A stretch of 62,631 nt of DNA from Peptococcaceae bacterium BRH_c8a (GTDB taxonomy: Bacteria; Bacillota; Desulfotomaculia; Desulfotomaculales; Desulfallaceae): the NCBI GenBank assembly GCA_000961575.1, contig LADP01000007.1:1-62631 (forward strand), read 5' to 3'. Below, in pieces: positions 1 through 8,994 of this stretch. Numbering within the stretch: the stretch's first letter is position 1; each line of letters opens with the position of its first letter. The position numbers were made by a program, and so were the translations under genes. The notes under the pieces are model-generated. The model did no database searches, was not told the origin of the DNA, and saw only the letters and a list, made by a program, of their open reading frames with translations.

Positions 1-435
1 TTCAATGAAGGTAATACCCTAATCGCATCTGTGGAGTGCTACAACCAAAGATATGGATTTTACCCTGAAGCCGTCCAGGCCGATAAGATCTACCGCAATA
101 AAGACAACCTGCGTTACTGCGCAGAACGCGGCATCCGGCTCAGCGGGCCAAGGCTTGGGAGACCGCCGGCCGACAAAACGCTGCAAAAGGAACTAAGACA
201 ACTTGAACGGCAGGACGCCGGCGAACGTAATGCAGTGGAAGGCAAATTCGGCGAAGGAAAACGCCGCTATGGCCTAGCCCGGATTATGGCGCGTCTGAAA
301 GAGACTGCCGAAAGCGTGATTTGCCTCCAATTTCTGGTGATGAACTTGGAGCACAGGCTCCGTGTTCTTTTGTTCAATTTTCTACGGTACCTTTGGGGGC
401 AGAATCGGGCTTTTTTAAGACCGGCATTCTGGTAA
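1..435 (+). CDS. IS5-family transposase, C-terminal part (cut by the window edge)
   Basis: The frame is open from base 1, so the gene begins outside the window. About 144 codons are visible. The protein has the late DDE-transposase region typical of IS5-type elements: a YRNK segment, SGPRLGRPP, and a VEGKFGEGKRRYG stretch that should hold the third acidic residue of the DDE triad. It ends with a hydrophobic LQFLVMNLEHRLR tail. The enzyme would cut and join the ends of its own insertion sequence. The element's right end probably lies shortly after the stop, near 450-475, where sequence resembling an IS end (a CAGCAAGCCCT motif) meets unrelated coding sequence. Whether the element is intact cannot be judged here. 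Confidence 0.8.
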   Translation, partial: FNEGNTLIASVECYNQRYGFYPEAVQADKIYRNKDNLRYCAERGIRLSGPRLGRPPADKTLQKELRQLERQDAGERNAVEGKFGEGKRRYGLARIMARLKETAESVICLQFLVMNLEHRLRVLLFNFLRYLWGQNRAFLRPAFW

Positions 436-449
436 TTTAGTTGAAATAA

Positions 450-746
450 TTGGACTGTTCAGCAAGCCCTAAGTACTATAGTTACGGGGTTAATAGCCTT
501 CTGCAAGACAACAATTTCAGGGGAGCTGAAGCTATCTTATTTGAACAGGAAAACGAAAAACTCTACCAAGTACTACTTAAAATGAACCTACCGATAATAA
601 AGGGTTCTACCATAGCCCAAAACGCCACGAATGAAGAATTAAACCAGGCAGCTGAAGCCTACTTAAAGCTAGCAGAACTTACAGGAGGAAATAATGAAGG
701 TTCTTTGGCTTACTGTATTGGAAACGAGAATTATAAACGGCCATGA
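450..746 (+). CDS. Hypothetical protein, probably a gene tail truncated by the adjacent IS
   Basis: A 98-codon frame starts at TTG with no clear ribosome binding site and an in-frame stop 9 bases upstream. Its first codons probably belong to the IS end. From about residue 14 on, the sequence looks protein-like: acidic, helical, with repeated Ala/Glu and an EELNQAAEAYLKLAEL segment. I recognise no family. The most economical reading is the 3' end of an older gene separated from its start by the IS5-type insertion on its left. It overlaps the small frame at 694 by 53 bases. Confidence 0.3.
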   Translation: MDCSASPKYYSYGVNSLLQDNNFRGAEAILFEQENEKLYQVLLKMNLPIIKGSTIAQNATNEELNQAAEAYLKLAELTGGNNEGSLAYCIGNENYKRP

Positions 747-810
747 TATTGATGTAGTTTTAAACCAAATCCAAACAGAGCTAGAATATCTGGAAACTTT
801 AATTAAGTAA
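694..810 (+). CDS. Small protein (38 aa), function unknown
   Basis: ATG is preceded by a good Shine-Dalgarno site (AGGAGG, 683-688, 5 bases away). The 38-residue product is hydrophobic at its start and has a short helical end rich in Leu, Gln and Glu. It overlaps the 3' end of the preceding frame, which would allow coupled translation. The strong binding site is the main support. No family is recognised. Confidence 0.35.
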   Translation: MKVLWLTVLETRIINGHDIDVVLNQIQTELEYLETLIK

Positions 811-951
811 TAAACACACATAAAGCAAAACCCTTAATTATTACCCTCCTTTACAAGTCACGTTGTTGGAGAAATCAGTAATAGCTCCCAACTGAACTAT
901 GCAATTTTCTTAAGTAGCACGAACAAATTGGTTTGAAGATGGGTGACAATC

Positions 952-1596
952 ATGCATAAAAGTGTTTCTATAAAAGAGGACAAAATCAATGAACTACTTC
1001 TTAACTTAGAGTTTAATAATATTAAAGCCTATTATTTTACCGACCATGTAAGGGCCAAAGAAAAGATAATATCTTTAATATCAAATAAGGACCTTATCGG
1101 TTTTGGAGGTTCTGAAACCATCAAAGAAATTGGATTGTTGGATGAGATAATTAACGGGTCTTATAATGTATTAAACCGTTTTGATCCAATGAACAGCAAA
1201 GAAGAGAAATGGGAAATCCAGCGGCGGGCGCTTTTATCCGATGTGTTTATCACAGGCTCTAATGCCATTACTTTGAATGGAGAATTAATTAATATCGACC
1301 ATTCGGGCAATAGGGTAGCGGGTATCTTATTTGGCCCCAAAAAGGTATTTGTCGTTATTGGCATAAACAAAATTGTAGATTCAATTGAAGAAGGCATTAA
1401 AAGGGCCCAATATCATGCTGCTCCTTTAAACGCTAAAAGGGCTAAGAATGAATATAATCCACCATGTATACAAAAAGGAAAGTGTGTGGATTGCTCTTCA
1501 CCAGATAGAATTTGTAACTGTTTAGTGATACTTAAGCGTCAATATAAAAAAGACCGAATTACAGTCTTCATTATAGGAGAAGAACTAGGTTTTTAG
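952..1596 (+). CDS. LUD domain protein (LutC/YkgG-like)
   Basis: A 214-residue protein of the LUD family. The hallmarks are FGGSETIKEIGLLDEI near the N-terminus, DVFITGSNAIT in the middle and GNRVAGILFGPKKVFVVIGINKIV after it. A Cys-rich tail (CIQKGKCVDC, RICNC) could bind metal. LUD proteins occur in lactate utilisation, but stand-alone members like this have no firmly known reaction. ATG at 952 is preferred over the in-frame GTG at 943 because GGTGA (942-946) lies 5 bases before it. It stands alone, with no lutA or lutB beside it. Confidence 0.8.
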   Translation: MHKSVSIKEDKINELLLNLEFNNIKAYYFTDHVRAKEKIISLISNKDLIGFGGSETIKEIGLLDEIINGSYNVLNRFDPMNSKEEKWEIQRRALLSDVFITGSNAITLNGELINIDHSGNRVAGILFGPKKVFVVIGINKIVDSIEEGIKRAQYHAAPLNAKRAKNEYNPPCIQKGKCVDCSSPDRICNCLVILKRQYKKDRITVFIIGEELGF

Positions 1597-1714
1597 TTTC
1601 GCACTTCCTGAAATGTTAGTTAATAAGTTATCCTAAACTTGAGGGATGTTCTATTAAGGCAGAGTATAACAATAAATTTATAATTCTCATTGGAGAATCA
1701 GGAGGGAAAGCATT

Positions 1715-2050
1715 ATGATAGCTCACTGTGGATTAATATGTACGGATTGCCCTGCTTATATTGCCACCCAGGAGAATGACAACAGCAAAAGAGCAAAAAC
1801 GGCTAAAGCTTGGTCTAAAGAGTTTGGAGTTGAGATTAAACCCGAGGACATAAACTGCGATGGATGCATCTCAAATGGCAGACGGCTTTTTAACCATTGC
1901 AAAGTCTGTGAAATCAGGCAGTGTGGGCAAGAAAAGCATATAGATAATTGCGGCCATTGTTCGGGCTTTGCATGTGACAAACTGGATTTTGTCTTCAACG
2001 GAGTTCCTAATGCTAAAAAGATATTGCAGCAAATTAATGATAGTTTATAA
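1715..2050 (+). CDS. DUF3795 family Cys-rich protein
   Basis: A 111-residue protein with the DUF3795 layout: an N-terminal CGLICTDCPAY, then CDGC, CKVCEIRQCG and NCGHCSGFACDKL. These Cys pairs suggest a small zinc-binding or Fe-S fold. DUF3795 proteins are common in anaerobes and have no established function. The start is well supported by AGGAGGG 8 bases upstream of the ATG. It is preceded by a 118-base gap and appears to be its own unit. Confidence 0.8.
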   Translation: MIAHCGLICTDCPAYIATQENDNSKRAKTAKAWSKEFGVEIKPEDINCDGCISNGRRLFNHCKVCEIRQCGQEKHIDNCGHCSGFACDKLDFVFNGVPNAKKILQQINDSL

Positions 2051-2145
2051 TATACCGTGCCTTTGCCCTTCTTACAAAACACGGCTATTGAACTTCGAGC
2101 ACTTGGTTCATTGTGCAACAGCCCTTTAAGAGCAAAGTTATCGGT

Positions 2146-2370
2146 CTATTTATACTTATAGTTTAAAAAGGTGCCAAAAATAGCAATCAAAATGGCAAGC
2201 CAAAATAAAAGTTCGGACAACCAAACAGGCGCAGGCAGAAGATATGCTGCAATGATTAATATAAAGGCAACTTTGTTCAAATGTTTCTTCAGTTCGGTTT
2301 TATTGGGGTTGGCCAACAGCCATTTTTCAATTTTTACTTTGAAAAGATTTAAATACTCCATTTTTACCAT
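2146..2370 (-). CDS. Small membrane protein, hypothetical
   Basis: A 74-residue product with a charged N-terminal half (KVKIEKWLLANPNKTELKKH) followed by two closely spaced hydrophobic segments (about residues 33-48 and 51-67) with a Pro-containing turn between them. This suggests a helical hairpin in the membrane. No family is recognised. The ribosome site before ATG is weak (GAAAGATGG), and the second Met is also possible. Base composition is AT-rich like the neighbours. Confidence 0.5.
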   Translation of the reverse strand: MVKMEYLNLFKVKIEKWLLANPNKTELKKHLNKVAFILIIAAYLLPAPVWLSELLFWLAILIAIFGTFLNYKYK

Positions 2371-2568
2371 CTTTCTTCGTTCTAATTGCCGTATTGATTC
2401 CTAACCTTTTGTAAGCGGTCATAAATGGTGGGGATGGTATGCACGGCATAATGTGAAAAGGAGAAAGGTATTTAATTATGATGATAGTCTTTAGGCAAGC
2501 GAGGTTTGTAACCGTCACATGCTGACATGATGTATGAACCCCTTCTTACCGAATGCGGGTTGAAAGGT

Positions 2569-2742
2569 CTATGGCTCTATTTCTTTGGAAGCCTTTATAT
2601 TCTCTGCTATTACACCAAATGATTGTGCTATTTTTTCATGGGCACGCATAAAGCGCCATGCCAAAACTACGATAAATACAAAAGCACCCAGCATAATGCC
2701 CGTTGTTATTAAATAAGTGAGGCCAATAAACAATTCTGCCAC
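2569..2742 (-). CDS. Small membrane protein (57 aa) translated from the end of the upstream gene
   Basis: Reading minus from GTG at 2742 gives 57 residues. A hydrophobic segment (about residues 5-29, FIGLTYLIT to FIVVLAW) is followed by a charged cytoplasmic-type tail with Arg, His and Lys. The start sits 4 bases after the stop of the 328-residue gene. GGAGG lies inside that gene's last codons, 7 bases before the GTG, so translation is probably coupled. The pair may act together at the membrane. No family is recognised. Confidence 0.5.
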   Translation of the reverse strand: MAELFIGLTYLITTGIMLGAFVFIVVLAWRFMRAHEKIAQSFGVIAENIKASKEIEP

Positions 2743-2746
2743 ATTG

Positions 2747-3733
2747 TCACCTCCTACTAATAAACTTCAAGGGGGTTACATCAATAAGCTTCCAATCTCC
2801 GAATTTATCAGCAATAAAATAAATAGTCTGTTTCCCAAACTCTTCGCTTGGGGTCCGCCTTTTCTTGTCGGGGTCATCATATAGCAGGTCAATTGCAAAA
2901 ACGTCTTCATAACCAAGGTAGGAACCGATATAAAACTCACTGTGAAGCCTCACAGATTGTAGGTAATCATGGCTAAGGTTTTTCCAGGGGAATTGGTCGG
3001 AACGTTCGAAATGGATGTAGCTTTCAGCAGTTTCTGTTTTACTATTTTTCAGTAGGCTGAGAAAACTTTCTACTTCGAATTTTGGCCTGTAGCTAAGATG
3101 TTCAGGCTTTTTCTGAAAGAAATTATAGGTATGAACCTGCCATTCGGGCCTAAAAGGTATTTCCTTAATTAATTCTCCCGTCTCATGGTCTTTAATTACC
3201 ACTTTATAGGTATGGTTGTTTTTCAAGACCACGTCATCTCCCTGGGACCAAAAAAAGTGGATGTTACTACTACCTTCGTGATGATAGCCTATACCATCTG
3301 CTAGACATACATCATAGTCACCGTAAATATCAATTTCAGGCATTTCTTCAGGTATTGACTCGTAATCATCACCTTTAAAATCTTTAAAAGCAATCAAACC
3401 CTGAAGCTGGATTGTCCTTTCATCCTTATCAAAAATGTAGGGTCTGGTATAAAAGAAACATATTTTTAGGAATGGGTACTGTATATTAGGGTTTTTAATT
3501 TTATCGGCAATAGACCAATACCATTGCTGATCAAAAAAATAACCTGATCTTTCAAAACCATAAACCCTGACATTGCTGATTATTATTACAGCATCACCAG
3601 TATCAACTTTTGCATAGAGCGGGTAGTCTTTCATGACGATATAGTGCTGACCGTAGAAATATGCAGAAACTACGAGCCAGATAAAAACCAGGGCAACCGC
3701 AAGGGATATTAACTTTTTCTTAATGCTGCACAC
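2747..3733 (-). CDS. Membrane-anchored hypothetical protein (328 aa)
   Basis: The N-terminus has a basic KKK then a hydrophobic stretch (about residues 9-27), consistent with a signal anchor. The rest is soluble, rich in aromatic residues, and probably outside the cell. A segment near residues 160-200 with TYKVVIKD, GELIKEIPFRP resembles a beta-rich domain. The C-terminal part (FIADKFGDWKLIDV) resembles the end of NTF2-like or lipoprotein-like modules. I recognise no named family. The annotated start is GTG directly after a G-run, so the exact start is uncertain and may lie a few codons downstream. It is followed by the coupled 57-residue membrane protein. Confidence 0.6.
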   Translation of the reverse strand: MCSIKKKLISLAVALVFIWLVVSAYFYGQHYIVMKDYPLYAKVDTGDAVIIISNVRVYGFERSGYFFDQQWYWSIADKIKNPNIQYPFLKICFFYTRPYIFDKDERTIQLQGLIAFKDFKGDDYESIPEEMPEIDIYGDYDVCLADGIGYHHEGSSNIHFFWSQGDDVVLKNNHTYKVVIKDHETGELIKEIPFRPEWQVHTYNFFQKKPEHLSYRPKFEVESFLSLLKNSKTETAESYIHFERSDQFPWKNLSHDYLQSVRLHSEFYIGSYLGYEDVFAIDLLYDDPDKKRRTPSEEFGKQTIYFIADKFGDWKLIDVTPLKFISRR

Positions 3734-3929
3734 CCCCCCTTGACACCATATTCTAAACTATTGGAAGATTCCCTGCTAAAATTAACCAAAAGTAAAAGCA
3801 CAGTCTGTTAGCCCCTTCGTTAAGGGTGTAGTAAACCTAATCAAAGGTAAGGCGGGAAGGTGTAATATGGATAAGCTATGATTAGTCAGCTTATTAAGCT
3901 TAAAGAAGGGTAACTGTGAGGGTGTTGTT

Positions 3930-4334
3930 ATGATTACGAAGAGAAGGAATATAATTATATTGCTTACTTTGACTTCGATAATAGTGGGATGCGGCGTATT
4001 TACCTCAAATTCGGCACCTAAATCATTAATCCCAGGAGAAAAAGTAGATAATTACACTCCACCAAAATATAAACCTAAACACTCAATAACCTATAATAAG
4101 CCTTATACAGAACTAATAGACGAGCTTCTTTATGCCCGTATTGTCACAGGTGATGACTCAACTGGGCGTAAAACCGTTAGCTACATAGAAGACAAAGAAC
4201 GTTTAGTACATATAGTTAAAGAATTTGATAAACTAAAGTCCATAATACCCCAAAATGAATGCCTTGATCTTGAAATAGTAACTTGCTATACCTTTATATT
4301 TGGAGAGAAGGTACTTCCGTTAGTTATGTCATAG
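3930..4334 (+). CDS. Putative lipoprotein, probably frameshifted near its 3' end
   Basis: The N-terminus is a lipoprotein signal: basic KRRN, a hydrophobic core, and a lipobox IIVGC with Cys at about residue 21. A Pro-rich linker follows, then a soluble domain of unknown family. The in-frame stop comes at 4334. In the -1 frame from about 4300, coding continues to a TAA at 4402 with very protein-like sequence (SYVIVKYQSDFYYREKSG). The original gene therefore probably ran to 4402 and lost frame near a T-rich stretch around 4295-4305. Either a real mutation or a sequencing indel would explain it. AGGGTG upstream of the ATG is a fair ribosome site. Confidence 0.5.
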   Translation: MITKRRNIIILLTLTSIIVGCGVFTSNSAPKSLIPGEKVDNYTPPKYKPKHSITYNKPYTELIDELLYARIVTGDDSTGRKTVSYIEDKERLVHIVKEFDKLKSIIPQNECLDLEIVTCYTFIFGEKVLPLVMS

Positions 4335-4402
4335 TAAAATATCAATCAGATTTTTATTACCGAGAAAAATCAGGTCTGGGATTAAGGAAGATGCCTAAAT
4401 AA

Positions 4403-4665
4403 TTAGTCACACTTATAGGGTTTTAAGTTTGAATCTTCATTTTTGAATTATAATTTAAAATTCGCCTCTCGGCTAAGGGCACATCTTTTGTTGCCCAGGT
4501 ACCCCAAAATTAACGCTAGGAAATTACTATAAGCAACACGAATATAGACACGAACTTCTTTGGCTTAGCTCCACGCCCCGACTGGTCCTGCTTCATTTCA
4601 ATCAATTAGCTAAACTACCGTCCAGTTGTTAAGCCTATTTCCATCCGTTGTTTTGAAAAAATATT
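4403..4665. other. Intergenic stretch with no gene seen
   Basis: 263 AT-rich bases between two converging genes. I see no convincing frame, tRNA or strong terminator hairpin. Confidence 0.5.
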
Positions 4666-5394
4666 TTATACTTCGTATCGAACCCATATACAAGGGTCGG
4701 TGTATTTACCTACATCATTATCATAATCAATAGCTACTGGATTCAAAGCACCATCAAAAATATAGTTTCCATTACCCAATATTTTGACCCCTGTCCATGA
4801 TTCCCATTCTTTAACGCTACCCGTTATAAGCATTGATTCATTTGCTGTCTTAAACACTTCTCCACCAAGTATTTTATGTACTCTCAACCAGGGATCAAAT
4901 GGCAATCCATCATCTAGTTCCCATTTTGAGTAATTATCAATGGTTATTAATGGATATATAGGTTTTAGAGTAGGACGTACGGGAACTATTAGTGTATTGA
5001 TGCCATTTTTCTGTGCACTTTTTTTCATGGCTTTAACTATATCAGAGCTCAACCCTTTTCCTTTGCTATCTATTGCTATTACCACTGCTAGAGCTAATAA
5101 AATATTTGGTTTTATATCCTTTTTATGATTTTCTACACCAATTTCAATAAGAACCTTTAAATCATCTGGTAATTGTATTAAGTCAATGATGTCCCAATAA
5201 AGAGGAATAGTATGTCCAAAACCTAAAACTCTTCCATGTTCAATTAATAGAACTTGATAATCTGAAAAGGTTGTAAATAAATGTGACCAATCTGGGCAGT
5301 GCCAATGGAGCATAAATTGAGGCCATGCATTACTATTTATTGATAAGACTTCGTTTTTTAATTTTAGTTTTTCTCGCAATGTTTTTATTAACAT
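4666..5394 (-). CDS. GNAT-like acetyltransferase family protein
   Basis: About 242 residues. The N-terminal part (NAWPQFMLHWHCPDWSHLF, FSDYQVLLIEHGRVLGFGHTIPL) and the central segment with IAIDSKGKGLSSDIVKAMKK resemble GNAT-fold proteins; the GKGLSS piece corresponds to the acetyl-CoA-binding turn. Substrate unknown. The start is placed at 5394 because GGGAGT lies about 10 bases before this ATG; an in-frame ATG at 5433 would add 13 residues without a good site. It is followed 53 bases further in the opposite window direction by a VOC gene on the same strand. Confidence 0.55.
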   Translation of the reverse strand: MLIKTLREKLKLKNEVLSINSNAWPQFMLHWHCPDWSHLFTTFSDYQVLLIEHGRVLGFGHTIPLYWDIIDLIQLPDDLKVLIEIGVENHKKDIKPNILLALAVVIAIDSKGKGLSSDIVKAMKKSAQKNGINTLIVPVRPTLKPIYPLITIDNYSKWELDDGLPFDPWLRVHKILGGEVFKTANESMLITGSVKEWESWTGVKILGNGNYIFDGALNPVAIDYDNDVGKYTDPCIWVRYEV

Positions 5395-5447
5395 AAAAAT
5401 ATTACTCCCTTTGTCATATGCATAAAAAACCATATTTTCTTAAAGCA

Positions 5448-5846
5448 CTAATTAGGTAATAGGCTGTCATAAAATTTCTCTTTATTTGTCCACTCTATTA
5501 TATCTATCTCTAATCCATCGGGGTCTTTAATATAAAATTGTTTTGAGAACTGTTTGACTATTAACTTCGTTTCATTATGTACATATCCTTCGTCTTTAAG
5601 TTTTTTTAGCACTTTTTCAATGTTATTGACAGAGTAGCCAATATGTCTAAAGTTATTACCTTTGTCAAACATAAAGTTATCTTTTTCAGAGATAAATAGC
5701 TCATGACCTAATCCTTTAAGAATAGCATATTTTTTTCCATTAGCCTTAACTCCTTTATCAATTACTTTGTATCCTAAAACTTTTTGATAAAAATTTATAA
5801 ATATATCAATTTCAGAAACATATCTGTTTATATGGTCTATTTTCAT
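5448..5846 (-). CDS. VOC family protein (glyoxalase/bleomycin-resistance fold)
   Basis: 132 residues with one typical VOC unit: MKIDHINRYVSEIDIFINFYQKVLGYKV at the start (His5 is the expected first metal ligand), NFRHIGYSVNNIEKVLKKL in the middle, and FYIKDPDGLEIDIIEW at the end with the usual DPDG turn and a Glu ligand. VOC proteins include metal-dependent lyases, dioxygenases and drug-binding proteins; the substrate here cannot be told. GGAG is 13 bases before the ATG. It may be cotranscribed with the acetyltransferase gene 53 bases downstream. Confidence 0.8.
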   Translation of the reverse strand: MKIDHINRYVSEIDIFINFYQKVLGYKVIDKGVKANGKKYAILKGLGHELFISEKDNFMFDKGNNFRHIGYSVNNIEKVLKKLKDEGYVHNETKLIVKQFSKQFYIKDPDGLEIDIIEWTNKEKFYDSLLPN

Positions 5847-6546
5847 TTTTATTTACCAACTCCAAAACAACATAATGTGTTTAAAACCAACTAATGACAT
5901 GAAAGGCCACAATACGCTACCAGTTTATTTGACAACATAAAACGATACTCATCCTGCTATATTTTTTGGAGTATAGCTCTGAATACATTTTAACTACATC
6001 TGCTGTATACCATAATATTACAGCATAAATAAGCGGGGGTAAAGCTTAATTATACCATTCTATTCTTAATACCCATCTCAATCGGAACCATATCGGTGGC
6101 ACCCAGAACGAACTTAAAAGAATCCATTACTGAAACCAGTATGAATTTAGGTGGTAAAAGTGGGTATACTCCAATCTCAATGTCATACCCTACCACTTCT
6201 ATAACTAAAGTCAAAAACCCCCAGGTGATTTCAAAAAGGCCTATATACAAGGCCTTTTGGTTAATGGGCTTAACTGCTGAACAGGCTTTGGCCATAAATG
6301 TAAAGCGTAAAGGTATGGTTGCGGACATCAACAAATTGAATACAATAGAAAAAGAAATGTAAGTGTTATAGCTTTATTAGCTCATGACAGCTGTGATTGG
6401 TCTTTAGCTCTCTTTAAAAAAAAATTTGGAGATTATAGTTGGTAAAGAAATTTAGTTTAATAGTTTAGATTATGAAAGCCATATTGCTTTTAAAGTTATT
6501 GTAGTTGTGGTAGACTATGCATTAATGAATTTAAGGAGGCTAAAAA
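5847..6546. other. Long AT-rich stretch with no gene I can support
   Basis: Both strands around 6050-6362 carry frames of about 90 codons. The minus frame reads as a hydrophobic protein (ITWGFLTLVIEVVGYDIEIG) and the plus frame as a basic one. Neither has a ribosome site or a recognisable family. The region could be a remnant of a membrane protein gene. The last 60 bases before 6547 should hold the promoter of the next gene. Confidence 0.4.
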
Positions 6547-6858
6547 ATGGCTTTTGAAGTTTATACACCAAGGGCGGCTAATGATAATGCAGTGACACTG
6601 ACAAAACATCATATTAGGATAGGGAATAGACTGCTAAGTATGCTTGATGGAGATAAATTGGAAGTAGCTTATGACGCCGAAACAAATAAGATAAGAATTA
6701 AAGCCACAGATGGGCCTGGGCTTACTGTTGCAAAAAATAAAATCGGTGCCCGTGGTATATTTACCTATTTTAATTTAGATTTGAAAGGGCGTTATGAAGC
6801 TGATTTCGATGAGAAACAGAAGGCTATTTATGTAGATTTAAACAAGCGTCGGTGTTAA
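6547..6858 (+). CDS. Hypothetical protein (103 aa)
   Basis: A small basic protein with alternating beta-type sequence. It starts after a strong AAGGAGG and ends before a clear terminator, so it is very likely a real one-gene unit. Segments such as HHIRIGNRLLSML, YDAETNKIRIKA and FTYFNLDLKGRYEADFDEK suggest a compact beta-rich fold. I do not recognise a family, though the pattern (a defined value followed by AETNKIRI) is loosely like small DNA-binding beta proteins. Function not assigned. Confidence 0.65.
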   Translation: MAFEVYTPRAANDNAVTLTKHHIRIGNRLLSMLDGDKLEVAYDAETNKIRIKATDGPGLTVAKNKIGARGIFTYFNLDLKGRYEADFDEKQKAIYVDLNKRRC

Positions 6859-6924
6859 AAATAAGTCCTTTATTTGTAATTATGTATTTGAAAGTTTAAA
6901 ATTTTAGCATATATCAACTTTTAT

Positions 6925-6952
6925 CCCAGCATTTTGCTGGGTTTTTTCTTTT
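6925..6952 (+). terminator. Rho-independent terminator
   Basis: Stem CCCAGC (6925-6930) pairs with GCTGGG (6936-6941) around a 5-base loop, followed directly by six T and further pyrimidines. It ends the 103-residue gene. Confidence 0.85.
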
Positions 6953-7019
6953 GCATTACAATTATTACATTGTTGTCTCCCGTAATTCGACAGCTTTCCC
7001 GAAGGTATTATATGAATAA

Positions 7020-8729
7020 ATGGCTAATTATTTGGAATTAAAATTTATACATTATGATAATAATTATGTTTTAGGGGATGTAATTTTGCCGACTGAGGAT
7101 AAAACAAAGGATCAATTACTAAAAGAGCTGTCTGATTTGCGCAAAGAGAATGCTGAGCTGAAGCTGAAACTATTGCAAAAAGAAAACGAAAAGCCATATA
7201 TATGTAAACAAATTGGATCAGTAACTAATCGCAAAGATAAAAATAGCTTATTTTTTAATGATATACAAGACATAAGTAAAGGAAAGCAAGCTGAAGATGC
7301 TTTGCAGGATCAAGTGCATTTCCTTCAAACATTAATCGATACCATACCCAATCCAATCTATTATAAGGATGCACAAGGCCTATTCCAAGGCTGCAATAAA
7401 GATTTTGAAAAAGAAATGGGGTTTTCAAAAGAGGAGATATTGGGTAAGTCATCATATGATATTCGCACGAAAGAATTAGCAGATATTTATACAGAAAAGG
7501 ATTTACATTTACTGAATACCCCTGGTGTACAAGTCCACGAGACGGTAATACCTTTTTTAGATGGAACTTTGCACGACGTAGTTCTACATAAGGGAACTTA
7601 CAAAGACAGAAATGGTGAATTATCTGGCCTGGTTGGGGTTGTTGTTGATATAACAAAGCGCAAGCAGGTAGAATTGGCACTTAAAAAATCAGAGGCACTA
7701 TATAGAACCATATTTGAAAACACAGGAACTGCAACAACGATATGTGAAAAAGATACCACAATAGCTTTGGTCAATACAGAGTTTGAGTTACTGTCGGGAT
7801 ATTCGAAAAAAGAAATAGAAGGAAAAATGAGCTGGCAGGATTTTATTATAACAGAAGACAAGAAAGAGATGCTTGAGTATTATGACATGAACATAGATAA
7901 TCCTGATAGAAATTCTAAAAAGTATGAAATCAGGTTTGTTGACAGGAATGGCACCATTAAAAACGTTTTGATAACTGTAGCCACAATTTCAAATACCCAA
8001 ACACATGTAGCATCTCTTTTAGATATTACAGAGATTAAGCGATTCCAACAGGAAATGATTCGTTTAGAGCAGCTAAACCTGGTCGGCCAAATGGCGGCTG
8101 GAATTGGCCATGAAGTTAGAAACCCAATGACAACAGTGCGTGGATTCTTACAGATGTTCAAAGAAAAGAAAGATTTAACTTACATAAAATATATCGATTT
8201 AATGATTGAAGAGTTAGATAGAGCTAACTCTATTATTACCCAATTTCTATCACTGGCCAAAGACAAGCCACTGAAGAAAAAGAAACAAAATCTAAATACC
8301 ATAGTGGAAGCACTATTTCCTTTAATTCAGGCTGATGCTTTTAAGTCAAACATGCTTACTAATCTAGTGCTCGAGGAAACCCCTGACCTCTTAATTGATG
8401 ACAAAGAGATACGTCAGGTAATCCTTAATTTTGCCCGAAATGGGTTTGAAGTGATGACTGAAGGTAATATGCTCACCATAAAAACTTTCGTCGAGGCAGA
8501 CGAGGCTGTTTTGGCAGTTATAGATCAGGGTGGTGGAATTGAGCCAGAGATTCTTAATAAGTTAGGAACCCCATTTCTAACAACCAAAGAGCAGGGGACA
8601 GGGTTAGGTCTAGCGGTTTGTTATAGTATAGCTGCTAGACATAACGCGACTATAGACATAAGTACAAGTTCAAAGGGAAGCACTTTCTTTATGAGATTTA
8701 AATTGCCGATTGATTCTAGAAGCTCATAA
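7020..8729 (+). CDS. PAS-domain sensor histidine kinase (sporulation-kinase type)
   Basis: A 569-residue soluble kinase. A short coiled-coil start (KDQLLKELSDLRKENAELKLK) leads to two PAS domains (about residues 97-215 and 220-340). A HisKA domain follows with phospho-acceptor His at about 363 in GIGHEVRNPMTTVRGF, then an HATPase domain with N-box (LNFARNGFEV, about 470), G1 (DQGGGI, about 502) and G2 (GTGLGLAVCY, about 526). No membrane segment is seen, so the signal is cytoplasmic. The GHEVRNPMTTVRGFLQ wording is characteristic of Bacillus KinA/KinE-like kinases that feed Spo0F. No response regulator is adjacent, which fits an orphan phosphorelay kinase. The ATG at 7020 has a weak, distant GAAGG. 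Confidence 0.85.
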   Translation: MANYLELKFIHYDNNYVLGDVILPTEDKTKDQLLKELSDLRKENAELKLKLLQKENEKPYICKQIGSVTNRKDKNSLFFNDIQDISKGKQAEDALQDQVHFLQTLIDTIPNPIYYKDAQGLFQGCNKDFEKEMGFSKEEILGKSSYDIRTKELADIYTEKDLHLLNTPGVQVHETVIPFLDGTLHDVVLHKGTYKDRNGELSGLVGVVVDITKRKQVELALKKSEALYRTIFENTGTATTICEKDTTIALVNTEFELLSGYSKKEIEGKMSWQDFIITEDKKEMLEYYDMNIDNPDRNSKKYEIRFVDRNGTIKNVLITVATISNTQTHVASLLDITEIKRFQQEMIRLEQLNLVGQMAAGIGHEVRNPMTTVRGFLQMFKEKKDLTYIKYIDLMIEELDRANSIITQFLSLAKDKPLKKKKQNLNTIVEALFPLIQADAFKSNMLTNLVLEETPDLLIDDKEIRQVILNFARNGFEVMTEGNMLTIKTFVEADEAVLAVIDQGGGIEPEILNKLGTPFLTTKEQGTGLGLAVCYSIAARHNATIDISTSSKGSTFFMRFKLPIDSRSS

Positions 8730-8994
8730 ACTTCTAAGACAGTTAACCCAGTATTATCCATTACCTCATTTTGTATATAATTCCTCACAATCTTACACCC
8801 CTTTGCTCCAGGGTAACCGTTTTTTGATAGTTAGTATTTAAGGAAAACTATATAAACACCAAGAGGGCTCACATCAATACTTTCCAGTTGCTGAAAATAA
8901 CGTCTTCCCTGGTACCAGCTTAAAAAATTATTTACCATAGTAGGGCTATTATTTAGCTAACCAAAAGATCTCTAAAGAAGGTGAACACTTAAAT

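Noticed and set aside
2327-2518. A 63-codon minus frame overlapping the 74-residue membrane protein
   Set aside because: No ribosome site or recognisable sequence; the overlapping frame is more protein-like.
6050-6362. Opposing 88-94 codon frames
   Set aside because: Neither has a start site nor family similarity; listed only as an unresolved region.
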